This document shows positions 35,760 to 44,729 of a stretch of 64,000 bases of DNA, piece by piece (the first letter of the stretch is position 1; each line of letters begins with the position of its first letter). The stretch covers positions 118,949-182,948 of the forward strand of contig NZ_JAPWDU010000008.1 in assembly GCF_027257155.1 (NCBI RefSeq). The letters run 5' to 3'. Made by a program: the position numbers and the translations under genes. This DNA comes from Cerasicoccus sp. TK19100. Lineage in GTDB: Bacteria; Verrucomicrobiota; Verrucomicrobiia; Opitutales; Cerasicoccaceae. Below the pieces are notes generated by a model. That model searched no databases, was not told where the DNA came from, and worked only from the letters and a program-made list of their open reading frames with translations.

Positions 35760-36983
35760 CTACTCGTTGTCCTCCTGGCCTAGTAGTCGGAAGAGCGAGC
35801 AGGCCCAGATTACGATACCCAGAATCCAAACCAACGCCGCGTAGCCAAGGTGGCTCATGCGAATGTCGGGCAACCAATCGGCGCTCACCCGGGTGAGCAT
35901 CGCGAGCCCAACGAGCCCCAATAAAGCATAGACAGACTTAAGCTTCCCGCGAAACAAATGGGACTGGCCACTGTGGCCAAGGATAACCCGGCTCGCCACG
36001 GTGAATGTCAACAGGCTAAAACCCGAGATGAACACCACGTGAATGAATGCCGCTTGTCGCTCGGGCCAAATTGCCATCAGGACGTAGCCCAACGGTATAG
36101 AGATCAGCGATATCCGCATGGCGAGCGCCAACGCGCCTTTTTTAAACTTGGCGGTGTGAATCGGAAGCTCGCGGTAGAAATACAACAACACGCCAACGGC
36201 TCGCAGTGCATACCCCCAGCGGAGTTGCCCACCGGCCTCCAAAGCAAAACTGCCCAGCACCAGCAACCCACAAAATAAAGCAAAGATCGCACGGGGAATC
36301 CAGCCAGCGGGCAGCTTGCGAGACTCAGGGAAAGCCTGACGATTAGGCATACCGAAGAATCTCGGTATGAGGAACGCACCAATGCCCATTACCGGCAGCA
36401 ACAAGTAGCCCTGGTAAAGCGCAAGCCGTGAGAAGTTCGCGAAAAACGGGCTGACCGATTCCGGAACCAGATGCATGGCTACCTGCGTTGCGCCGCCAAC
36501 CAGCGCGCAAGCGAGCCCCATTAAGACCAGTGTGAACCCAGGCGGTGGCGTATCCTTACGACTTGGGAACCGCGCCATGAGACTGCCCATGAGCAGCAGT
36601 ATCGAAAGCGTAAACAGGTAGTCGCCCCACAAGTGGTTGCCTGCCAGATGACACGCGCTCGCAAGCAAAAGCGCAGTCGTCCAGCTAAGGCTTTCCTCCA
36701 GGCTGAAACGTCGCACATCAAGAAGCCGGGGAAAAGCCGTCCCCAGAAAACCGACCACGAAGCAAGTCAGGAAGCCCTCGATCATGATCCGAGCATGCAT
36801 TAGCCCCGGATAGAAATCGATAAGCTGCCAGACATATGCCGGCCATAGCGCAACAGCGAACACACCCATAACGGTGCCGACTGCAAACAGCAGCCGATAG
36901 GGTTCGCCCGCTGCGACTAAACTCCAGTAGCCCGGCGCTTTCCGCCCGATTCCACTGACTGAGGGACTGCCTTGCGCTTGCAT
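35760..36983 (-). CDS. nnrS: NnrS-family heme/copper membrane protein
   Basis: 407 residues with about twelve membrane helices. Conserved NnrS features include YRLLFAVGTVMGV, PGLMHARIMIEGFLTCFVVGFLGTAFPRLL, LYQGYLLLPVMGIGAFLIPRFFG and AAFIHVVFISGFSLLTFTVASRVILGHSGQ, with several His residues that may ligate heme and copper. NnrS proteins protect cells during nitric oxide exposure. It is co-directional with the YecH-like gene, 24 bases downstream of that gene's stop, and close to an Rrf2-type regulator, which supports the nitric oxide assignment. Confidence 0.92.
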   Translation of the reverse strand: MQAQGSPSVSGIGRKAPGYWSLVAAGEPYRLLFAVGTVMGVFAVALWPAYVWQLIDFYPGLMHARIMIEGFLTCFVVGFLGTAFPRLLDVRRFSLEESLSWTTALLLASACHLAGNHLWGDYLFTLSILLLMGSLMARFPSRKDTPPPGFTLVLMGLACALVGGATQVAMHLVPESVSPFFANFSRLALYQGYLLLPVMGIGAFLIPRFFGMPNRQAFPESRKLPAGWIPRAIFALFCGLLVLGSFALEAGGQLRWGYALRAVGVLLYFYRELPIHTAKFKKGALALAMRISLISIPLGYVLMAIWPERQAAFIHVVFISGFSLLTFTVASRVILGHSGQSHLFRGKLKSVYALLGLVGLAMLTRVSADWLPDIRMSHLGYAALVWILGIVIWACSLFRLLGQEDNE

Positions 36984-37007
36984 CGTGTCATCCTTACCTG
37001 GAATTTG

Positions 37008-37265
37008 TTAATGGTTGCACATGGCGCTGGGGTCGAACTTGAAGGCATCGGGCTCACCGACAAATTTACCCTTGGCGGCCAATGCTTCGATCAGCTCACT
37101 GGCAGTCATGTTGCCCCCGGAGCAAATGCCAAAACGTGCGCCTTCGCCGAATTTTTCATTGATCGCGGCAAGCAAACTCTCGCGTGAATAGGTGAGCCCA
37201 GACTCGTCCATCATTTGGAGAACTGCGTGGCCGTGAATCTCATCGGTGGTATAGTGTGTCATCAT
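37008..37265 (-). CDS. YecH/DUF2492-family small metal-binding protein
   Basis: 85 residues that match the YecH family: MTHYTTDEIHGHAVLQMM at the start and a C-terminal CxH-type end (SAMCNH). The pattern IHGHAV...MMDESG...ARFGICSGGNMTASELIEALAAKGKF supplies His and Cys residues for metal binding. The family is found beside nitric oxide genes. It probably forms one transcript with nnrS. Confidence 0.85.
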   Translation of the reverse strand: MMTHYTTDEIHGHAVLQMMDESGLTYSRESLLAAINEKFGEGARFGICSGGNMTASELIEALAAKGKFVGEPDAFKFDPSAMCNH

Positions 37266-37404
37266 ATTATTGGTTCAAAGATGAGCCCAGCATAGCGGAT
37301 TGAAACTCCATATCAATAAATAAATACCTTTTATTCTTGAATTGGTTTAATTTGTCGGTTGAGATGCACTGTAAACAGCGATACAACCACCTTGGCTTTA
37401 GTTA

Positions 37405-37848
37405 ATGTTTCGATACGGAAAGACGGCACAAAATGCGGTTTCCGCCATGAGTTATCTGGCGGAAGTCTATGCTGATGGCGCTCGCCTGAGCTCTCAGGAT
37501 ATTGCAAACAAGCGAGCAATTTCAAAGCCGCTCGTAGCCAAGCTGCTGGTGGTGCTATCCCAGGCAGGCTTGGTAAACGGCGCACCAGGCCCGCGCGGTG
37601 GCTATGCTCTGGCGCTTGATCCGTCGGAGATTTCACTGCTGGAAATTGTTTCGCTTTTTGAGAAAGTCGAAGACCGGAGCCTGTGCCCGTTTGGGCCGGA
37701 TTGGTGCGGCAACGGAGCCCCCTGCCCACTGCATGATCAGCTCGTAGCGCTGACGGATCAGATGTATCAGTTTTTAGCCGGGACGAAGCTGGATGCATTT
37801 TCACCGGAAGGAGCCTTGCTGGAAGGCGAAAGCTGCAGTAGCAGCTGA
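37405..37848 (+). CDS. Rrf2-family regulator, NsrR-like
   Basis: 147 residues. The N-terminal winged helix reads YGKTAQNAVSAMSYLAE, SSQDIANKRAISKPLVAKLLVVLSQAGLV and GPRGGYALALDPSEISLLEI. Three cysteines follow as C-x6-C-x5-C (LCPFGPDWCGNGAPCPLHD), the spacing expected for an Fe-S cluster sensor such as NsrR or IscR. It is divergent from the YecH-like/nnrS pair, with 139 bases between the starts, the natural place for its operator. No confident operator palindrome was found by eye. Nitric oxide sensing is inferred from the neighbours. Confidence 0.9.
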   Translation: MFRYGKTAQNAVSAMSYLAEVYADGARLSSQDIANKRAISKPLVAKLLVVLSQAGLVNGAPGPRGGYALALDPSEISLLEIVSLFEKVEDRSLCPFGPDWCGNGAPCPLHDQLVALTDQMYQFLAGTKLDAFSPEGALLEGESCSSS

Positions 37849-37859
37849 CGCCAGTTCTC

Positions 37860-40800
37860 CTATCTCGTCAGCTTCAGACTGACCACCTGATAGGGACCAA
37901 AGGAGACGGTGCCTTCGCAATCAACGGAGGTATTGTCACCAAGGTCCGTTAACGAAGTCTGCCACCCGTCCCTGACCTGAATTTTTGCTTTTCCACGACG
38001 ACCGGCTACTTCGTGAAGGCGCACCACGAGGCCACCGTTCACAGTTGGTTTTACCCAGTGCGGGATCAGCGTTTCCCCACCCTCGATCAACTCAATGGGC
38101 GATTCGATTCCCTGGCCAACATAAGCCACTGGATCCGTAAACAAGGTATCAGCTAAAGACGCCGGTTGGCACTCACGTGGCAGTTCTGCGTCATACCGCC
38201 CAATCGCCAATTGAATGCGATGCTCACCCATATCGCTAAAGGGAGACTTGATATCCAACCGCGTCAAATGCGGCGGCCACGCCGTCGAATGCGAATCATA
38301 ACCGGTAACCCGCGGACTGCGCACCAAGCTAAGCCCTACCGCCCCTTCACGGACAGTGGCGCCGTATTTATCCTTCGTCACGACGAACAAGCCTTCGCGC
38401 TCGCCTTCATCGAACACTGCTAAATAACGGCTAAAGGGCGTCTCCCATTGCGCCTCGGACAACACTCCATCCGGAATTTGCCTACGCAAAACGCTGCCAA
38501 AGGGCGCTCCGAAACGCGCATTAATCGCCGAATACTTTGTCGGAAAAAGTAGCTTGAGCAATGTCTCCGGCTCACGCCAGTCCAGCTCCACTTCGACATG
38601 CACGAGCGGGCTACCCGCTTCCAGCATAAATTTAACCGTGGCCTCACTGTCCTTGCCAATCGCACGTTTCACGGCGAAACCTACTTGATGATTGCCTTCA
38701 TCAATCAGCGAGATGCTGGGCTTTGCATCGCAAAGTTCACCAATATTCAGCACGTGCCGGTCGATGTCCCAAGCATCAAAATTCGCTGCGTGGTCCGGGT
38801 AAAGCATCAGTTGCCCAATTGCCCCGGTTAAAGGTACCTCTACCCCTTCCCAAGTCAGCTCATCAATCCAGCCATTGTCATTCAGATGGAACTTCACCAA
38901 GCCGTTGGACACCGTTTGCCCGTTGGCTTTAACTGGCTTCGGTTGCGCCTCAGTAGCGGCGGAAAGCGGCACACCAGCCAATGCTGGCAAGCTGATATAC
39001 GTCGCGCCATTTGGGCCATCCACCCACTTTTTAACTGGCACCGAATGGGGATTAAAATAGCAGCGATCTCCAGAGGTCGCTAGCGCATGCTCTGCCTGAG
39101 CCACCTGCTCTGCGGCATGCTGATCAAGCTCCGGCAGACCTTCAAAATATACATCCCAAACCGAGCTGCCGGGGATATAATCATGGAACTGCGCAAAGAC
39201 CAATCGCTTCCAGGAAGTCTCCATGTCCCAGGATCTTCCAGTTAGCGCCGATACGGCTTCGGCCACCTGCATCGCTCGCTCCAGATTGCGGAAGCTCGCT
39301 TTCAAATTCCCATGTGTGGTGTATGTCCCACGGTGATATTCCAAATAGCATTCGCCCTGATAGACGGGCAGATCGTCGCGCACTTGGTTGAGTCGCTCGA
39401 AGAAGCTTTCCGGCTGATCCCATTCCACATCCGGCATCCCGGGTAGTGCGCCCAGTCGGCGGGCACGCTCCAGCATTTCATCCGTCGCTCCGCCACCGCC
39501 GTCGCCATAACCGGTAGGCAGCAAATATTCGTCATGAATGTCCGCTTGTTGGTTCGCGTGCATGGGAGCTTTTACGTCATTAATGCCCATGTGCGTCACG
39601 TAGCCAGACTCTTGCGTCACGTGCGCCAGAATCTCTGAGCCGTCGCTTCCACGCCAAATAAAACTACTGTAAGGAAAGCGGTTAATCGCGTTCCAAGTCA
39701 TCTTGGTTGTGAAAAAATATTCTACGCCCGTTTGACGCATGATCTGCGGCATGCAAGCCGAGTAGCCAAAGACATCCGGCAGCCAAGTGAGCTTTGAAGG
39801 CGTGCCATTGATCGCCTCGAAACCGCTTTGCCCGAGAGTAAAGCTGCGGGACAATGCCTCACCGCAGGCAATCAATGTATCCGACTCCACATACATTGCA
39901 CCGGTCGCCTGCCACTTGCCAGAGCCGATACGACCCTTGACGCGCTCATAAAGCTCCGGTTCCCGTCGGGCCACCGCTTCGTAGCTCGCCGGCTGACTGT
40001 AGGCAAAACGGTATTCCGGATACTCGTCCATGAGCCGGTCCGCCGTAGCAAAAATATTGATCGCCTTGAGCTCTCCCATGCGCTCCGGCCAAATCCAAAC
40101 CAAGTCCAAATGCGCGTGGCCCGTCAGCACACACTTGGCAAACGTCTTATCCGAGCGCATCGCTTGATAGAGCTCGCCCAGACTTTCACGCAATGCCGGA
40201 ACGCCATGCTGATCCAGCGCGTTCACGGCGTTCTCCATACCACGGAGCAGCTTGCGGTAGACCGGCGAAAACTTGTCGACCGGCGCTTGCTGACCGGCGG
40301 CATTCAAGCCGATGGGAACCTGCGAATTCTCGCGGTTTCGCTGATCCATGGCTAAATCGAAAAGGCATTTCAGGTCATGGTAAGCCTCCCAAGCTTCATC
40401 GTTTCGTTTCATCACCGAGGCGCTTTCGAAGTAGCTCCCTGCCGCATCCATGCCATTCGCATTCGGGTGCCAGATCGCGCTTTGAATACAGCTCGACTGG
40501 ACCCAGACTTCACTGACGCCAGCGGGCAAGCGGCAACGTGTATGCGCGACGTTAAAGCCAAAGTATGCCTTGCCATCGATATAGAGCGTCGCCTCGCCTT
40601 GGTCTTTCCACTCCAGCCAGGTGTTTTCATCGGCGGCGGCGGGCAGCTTCACCAGGCACCAGCGTTGATCGAATAGCCGGCCCCAAAACGAACAAGGTTT
40701 CACCTCCGCGCGCGTCAGCTGTTGCCCCTCGGCTAAGGTCAATTGCTCCGGCCGTGCCTCCGAGGCTTCGACATCGACTGGATGACGGTCATACCAGATC

Positions 40801-40874
40801 GACTTCGACAGGCGGTTAATGGCGGCGTTAACCCGGTTGGGGATCAGTTGGGGAAGGTGGTGATTGGGAAGCAT
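37860..40874 (-). CDS. GH38 alpha-mannosidase
   Basis: About 1004 residues from ATG 40874 (MLPNHHLPQLIPNRVNAAIN); the frame extends 19 codons upstream. GH38 signatures are clear: zinc-binding HAHLDLVWIWP, the nucleophile region LTWLPDVFGYSACMPQI (Asp in LPDVFG), and the third metal His in FAQFHDYIPGSSVWDVY. The N-terminal 250 residues are the family's beta-rich domain and the C-terminal 400 residues are beta-sheet. No signal peptide is seen, so it is cytoplasmic and should act on imported mannosyl oligosaccharides. It is divergent from an AraC-type regulator, 74 bases away. Confidence 0.95.
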   Translation of the reverse strand: MLPNHHLPQLIPNRVNAAINRLSKSIWYDRHPVDVEASEARPEQLTLAEGQQLTRAEVKPCSFWGRLFDQRWCLVKLPAAADENTWLEWKDQGEATLYIDGKAYFGFNVAHTRCRLPAGVSEVWVQSSCIQSAIWHPNANGMDAAGSYFESASVMKRNDEAWEAYHDLKCLFDLAMDQRNRENSQVPIGLNAAGQQAPVDKFSPVYRKLLRGMENAVNALDQHGVPALRESLGELYQAMRSDKTFAKCVLTGHAHLDLVWIWPERMGELKAINIFATADRLMDEYPEYRFAYSQPASYEAVARREPELYERVKGRIGSGKWQATGAMYVESDTLIACGEALSRSFTLGQSGFEAINGTPSKLTWLPDVFGYSACMPQIMRQTGVEYFFTTKMTWNAINRFPYSSFIWRGSDGSEILAHVTQESGYVTHMGINDVKAPMHANQQADIHDEYLLPTGYGDGGGGATDEMLERARRLGALPGMPDVEWDQPESFFERLNQVRDDLPVYQGECYLEYHRGTYTTHGNLKASFRNLERAMQVAEAVSALTGRSWDMETSWKRLVFAQFHDYIPGSSVWDVYFEGLPELDQHAAEQVAQAEHALATSGDRCYFNPHSVPVKKWVDGPNGATYISLPALAGVPLSAATEAQPKPVKANGQTVSNGLVKFHLNDNGWIDELTWEGVEVPLTGAIGQLMLYPDHAANFDAWDIDRHVLNIGELCDAKPSISLIDEGNHQVGFAVKRAIGKDSEATVKFMLEAGSPLVHVEVELDWREPETLLKLLFPTKYSAINARFGAPFGSVLRRQIPDGVLSEAQWETPFSRYLAVFDEGEREGLFVVTKDKYGATVREGAVGLSLVRSPRVTGYDSHSTAWPPHLTRLDIKSPFSDMGEHRIQLAIGRYDAELPRECQPASLADTLFTDPVAYVGQGIESPIELIEGGETLIPHWVKPTVNGGLVVRLHEVAGRRGKAKIQVRDGWQTSLTDLGDNTSVDCEGTVSFGPYQVVSLKLTR

Positions 40875-40948
40875 AGAAGAGCCACAAGTATAGCAGAAAG
40901 CATCCAGAGCAGTCTTGCGAACCACCGACAATTTATTACGCTTGCTTG

Positions 40949-41791
40949 ATGTTCAAACTCTCGACCTTTGACTGGCCCAAGTCGTACGCCTGCACATACG
41001 AGGCCTACAACTACCAGTTTGTCCCCGAGCCGCATGTGCACGCACAGGACTATCACGAATTCTTTTGGATCGAGAGCGGGCGCGGATGCCACCTGATAAA
41101 CAGTGAGCGCCGGCTAATGGAAACGGGATACTTCTGCCTCGTCCGCGCCGACGATGCACATGGGTTTTCGGCATGGGAGCCAGATGGAAAAATACGGCTG
41201 ATCAACTTCGCTTTCCCTTCCGTGATTTGGGAAAAGATTCGGGCTAATTTCTTTGCGGAAAGAGCCTGCTTTTTTGATCTAAAGCCAATCGAGAAACGCG
41301 AATACCAGATCGCCATCGACGAACGCGAACGCCTCCGCCAAATGGGCAATGACCTTGCCGCAGGTCGCTGGAACGAAACCAACGCCGCCGCCTACCTGCA
41401 CGGCGTGCTCGCCATGCTGGACAACCACGACCGCGAAATGCCGCCCCACCCCGCGACGCCTGATTGGCTGACCCACGCCATCCGCCGCATCGAAACTTGG
41501 CCGAATTTCGTGGGAGGCGTGCCGGAGTTTGTCCGCATCGCCGACCGCAGCCACGAACACGTGAGCCGTGATTGCCGACGCCTGCTCGATACAACCCCGC
41601 GTGAGATCGTAAACCGCGCTCGCCTCAAGTGGGCTTCCATGCAGTTAGAAACGACGCAAAAGGAAATTGTCGACATCGCTCACGACTGCGGTTTCGAAAA
41701 CCTGGGCCACTTCTACAAGCTCTTTAAAACACAACACCAGACCACCCCGCGCCAATACCGCATCCGCCACGGCATTCCAAAATGCTTCTAA
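40949..41791 (+). CDS. AraC-family transcriptional regulator
   Basis: About 280 residues. The N-terminal cupin-like ligand domain contains EPHVHAQDYHEFFWIESGRGCHLI. The C-terminal helix-turn-helix pair includes NRARLKWASMQLETTQKEIVDIAHDCGFENLGHFYKLFKTQHQTTPRQYR. Start ATG 40949 was preferred to the TTG one codon upstream. It is divergent from the GH38 gene, suggesting that it regulates mannoside use. It ends about 74 bases from the convergent AraC gene at 41865. Confidence 0.93.
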   Translation: MFKLSTFDWPKSYACTYEAYNYQFVPEPHVHAQDYHEFFWIESGRGCHLINSERRLMETGYFCLVRADDAHGFSAWEPDGKIRLINFAFPSVIWEKIRANFFAERACFFDLKPIEKREYQIAIDERERLRQMGNDLAAGRWNETNAAAYLHGVLAMLDNHDREMPPHPATPDWLTHAIRRIETWPNFVGGVPEFVRIADRSHEHVSRDCRRLLDTTPREIVNRARLKWASMQLETTQKEIVDIAHDCGFENLGHFYKLFKTQHQTTPRQYRIRHGIPKCF

Positions 41792-41864
41792 CGCATGACA
41801 TTTCCTAGCACCTGTTAGAAATGATTTTTGCCGAAGCTAGCGGAGAAGGCGATGCATGCCACAC

Positions 41865-42737
41865 CTACCGCAAAACCAAACTAAAATTCTGGCGGCGGCG
41901 CAGTTCATTCGGTGTGCAGCCCATTTCCCGTTGAATGAATCGCGTGAAAGCCGCCGACGAGCCGAAACCAACACGCTCTGCGATTTCGGCCAGCGACAAA
42001 CGCGAACTCCGCATCAGTGCCATGGCCTGATGAAGTTGATAATTCGCGCGGTAATAACGAATTGTCACGCCGGTTTCCTGCTCAAAGCGATTGCGAAACT
42101 GCCGCTCCGACAAACCGATTTTTCGCGCAACGACCTCCAACGTCCACCCCTCGACTATTGCTTGCAGGACCAGTGTTTGCGCCTCGTGAACCCACGAACT
42201 GGCCATAGGTTTCTTCGCCAAAATCGGGCGCTCGCGCTCCTGCCGGATAAACCGCAAGAGGAGGCGATCCAGCACCGGCAACAGCTCTTCGCGAGCCTGC
42301 CTTTCATTGCTTCGCGACAACACGGCGATCTCTCGCCACAGGCTCAAGCATGCCTCATCCTGCGGCATGGCACGCGGTTCAATGTCTTCAATGCCTGCAC
42401 TCGCCTCCGCTAAATCGAAGGTAATAAACAGCCAACGCAGTGCGTCTTTTTGTAAATTAAAATAGTGGTGAAACTGAAACGGTCGCACGAGATATGCATC
42501 GCGCTCGCGCAACGGAATCTCCGCGCCGTCCACAATCACGCTGCCGGGCGTGTCCAGCACTAGCATGAAAACAAAGCGATGGTGCGAGCGGTTGGCAAAG
42601 TGCGTTTGCTGCAGCGACGCGCGGTCGTTACGCATGAAAACGATCGCATTCTGGCTGACGGGCCGCAGCGACTCCCCCACCCCATGATAGAAATTTTCCG
42701 GGGTCGGCAGCTTATGTGGGAAGTCAACGTCAGCCAT
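41865..42737 (-). CDS. AraC-family transcriptional regulator
   Basis: 290 residues with an N-terminal cupin domain (ETDxxLVRPFQFHHYF-type block: RERDAYLVRPFQFHHYFNLQ) and a C-terminal AraC domain (LEVVARKIGLSERQFRNRFEQET, SLAEIAERVGFGSSAAFTRFIQREMGCTPNELRR). It starts 75 bases from the divergent NagB-fusion gene and is a likely regulator of that amino-sugar operon. The inducer is unknown. Confidence 0.93.
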   Translation of the reverse strand: MADVDFPHKLPTPENFYHGVGESLRPVSQNAIVFMRNDRASLQQTHFANRSHHRFVFMLVLDTPGSVIVDGAEIPLRERDAYLVRPFQFHHYFNLQKDALRWLFITFDLAEASAGIEDIEPRAMPQDEACLSLWREIAVLSRSNERQAREELLPVLDRLLLRFIRQERERPILAKKPMASSWVHEAQTLVLQAIVEGWTLEVVARKIGLSERQFRNRFEQETGVTIRYYRANYQLHQAMALMRSSRLSLAEIAERVGFGSSAAFTRFIQREMGCTPNELRRRQNFSLVLR

Positions 42738-42812
42738 ATAATTGCCGAAATGATCAAATAAATTTCCGATAATGGCAATAATCTACATTCAAGGAAATGA
42801 TACACTGGATAA

Positions 42813-44729
42813 ATGAGCGAGAGTGCCCTTTCCGAATTAACCCAGCGCGAGCAAATCGCGACCCGCATTTACCCTTCTGCCGACGAGGCTTGTGCCTACG
42901 TGGCGGACGCCATTTCCCAACTGATCCAACAGCGCAACGAAGCCGGCAAGCCAACCGTCCTTGGCCTGGCCACTGGCTCGACCCCCGTGCGCCTTTACCG
43001 CGAGCTGATCCGCCGCCATCAGGAGGAAGGCCTGTCCTTCGAGCGCGTCATCACCTTCAACCTCGACGAGTATTACGGCCTCTCGGGTGACCACCCAGAG
43101 AGCTACCGCCGCTTCATGCAGGACCAACTCTTCGACCACATCGACATCAAGCCCGAGAACACCCATGTGCCCGATGGCCTTGCTCCGCGAACGGACGTCT
43201 TCGCCTCCTGCCATCAATACGAACAAGCCATTCTCGACGCTGGCGGCATCGATATTCAAATCCTCGGCATCGGTCGCACCGGCCACATTGGCTTTAACGA
43301 GCCCGGCTCCGGGCCGGAGTCACGCACGCGCCTGGTCACGCTGGACTCGCTGACCCGCCGCGACGCCGCTCGCGATTTTCTCGGCGAGGAAAACGTCCCG
43401 CGCCACGCGATCACGATGGGCGTGGGCACCATCCTCGATGCGCGAAAAGTTTTCCTGTTGGCCTGGGGCGAGTCCAAGGCACCGGTCCTGGCGGAGTCCG
43501 TCGAAGGCCCGCAAACGGAAAGCATTCCCGCCAGTTTTTTACAGCTGCATAAGAACTGCACATTCTGCATCGACAAGGCCGCCGCCAGCCGCCTCACCCG
43601 CGAACGCCACCCATGGCTCGTTGGCCCGGTGGAATGGGATAGCGCCATGATCCGCAAGTCCGTGCTTTGGCTGGCGCGCAAAACCGACAAGGCCTTGCTC
43701 AAGCTCACCGACGAAGATTACACTGAAAATGGCATGGCCGACCTGCTCACCGAGAAGGGCTCCGCCTACAATCTGAACATCGACATCTTCAACGTCACCC
43801 AACACACCATCACTGGTTGGCCGGGTGGCAAACCCAACGCCGACGACTCCAACCGTCCCGAGCGCGCCTCGCCATTTCCCAAGCGAAGCCTGGTGCTCAG
43901 CCCCGAGCCGACGGACGACGTATTTTGCCTCGGCGGCGTTATTCACCGGCTGGCCAACCAGGGGCACGATGTCACCGTCGCCTACATGACCTCCGGTAAC
44001 CTCGCAGTGCCCGATCCCGACGCCCGACGCGCCATTGAGCTCATCAACGAAATGGGCGAGAGCATCCAGGACGATACCGAGGTAAAGCACGCCCGTCTGT
44101 TAGAGCAACAACTCAACGAAAAGGGTCTGCTTGGCGAAGACACGCCGGAGCTACGCCAGCTAAAGGGCCTCATTCGCCGCGGCGAAGCACGCTCATCCGC
44201 CCGCCAGTTGGAGCTCGCGCCAGAGCAACTGCGCTTCCTCGATCTGCCCTTCTACGAGAATGGCCGCTACCGCCGCTTTAAAACCGACGAGGCAGATGTG
44301 GCCGCCATGGTAAAGCTGCTGGAGGAAATTCAACCGCACCAAATTTTTACCACTGGCTTGGGCCAGGACCCGCTTTCCTCGCCAGCACTTTGCTTCGATG
44401 TCCTGCTGTCCGCCCTCAAGAAATGCAAAGACAGCGCCTGGCTCAAAGATTGCCTTTTCTGGCTCTATCGCGGTCCGGGCGCGGAATGGGAAATGCATGA
44501 GATCGACATGGCCGTGCCTCTCTCTCCGGATGAGTTGGAATTTAAAATCAAGGGCATCTACCAACACCAGACTCAGCGCAGCCAGTCGCCGTCAGCTTCC
44601 CGACAAAGCGAAAATTCTTGGAATCTCGCCAGCGAGTTAAACCGCACCACCGCAAATTACTATGACCAACTTGGACTATCTGAATACGAAGCCATCGAAT
44701 GCTTCAAACGGTTCGAACCCCATGCTTAA
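42813..44729 (+). CDS. nagB: Glucosamine-6-phosphate deaminase fused to a PIG-L/LmbE-like domain
   Basis: 638 residues. Residues 1-270 are a NagB deaminase: LGLATGSTPVRLYREL, ITFNLDEYYGL, ILGIGRTGHIGFNEPG and AITMGVGTI. A linker leads to a PIG-L-like domain (about 350-630). NagB converts glucosamine-6-phosphate to fructose-6-phosphate and ammonia. In the PIG-L part the expected zinc motif SPHPDDD reads SPEPTDD, and the later DPHGTH region reads DPLSSP, so the deacetylase site looks lost, although the surrounding sequence is well preserved. It is the first gene of an operon with the ROK kinase, whose start overlaps its stop by eight bases. Confidence 0.92.
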   Translation: MSESALSELTQREQIATRIYPSADEACAYVADAISQLIQQRNEAGKPTVLGLATGSTPVRLYRELIRRHQEEGLSFERVITFNLDEYYGLSGDHPESYRRFMQDQLFDHIDIKPENTHVPDGLAPRTDVFASCHQYEQAILDAGGIDIQILGIGRTGHIGFNEPGSGPESRTRLVTLDSLTRRDAARDFLGEENVPRHAITMGVGTILDARKVFLLAWGESKAPVLAESVEGPQTESIPASFLQLHKNCTFCIDKAAASRLTRERHPWLVGPVEWDSAMIRKSVLWLARKTDKALLKLTDEDYTENGMADLLTEKGSAYNLNIDIFNVTQHTITGWPGGKPNADDSNRPERASPFPKRSLVLSPEPTDDVFCLGGVIHRLANQGHDVTVAYMTSGNLAVPDPDARRAIELINEMGESIQDDTEVKHARLLEQQLNEKGLLGEDTPELRQLKGLIRRGEARSSARQLELAPEQLRFLDLPFYENGRYRRFKTDEADVAAMVKLLEEIQPHQIFTTGLGQDPLSSPALCFDVLLSALKKCKDSAWLKDCLFWLYRGPGAEWEMHEIDMAVPLSPDELEFKIKGIYQHQTQRSQSPSASRQSENSWNLASELNRTTANYYDQLGLSEYEAIECFKRFEPHA

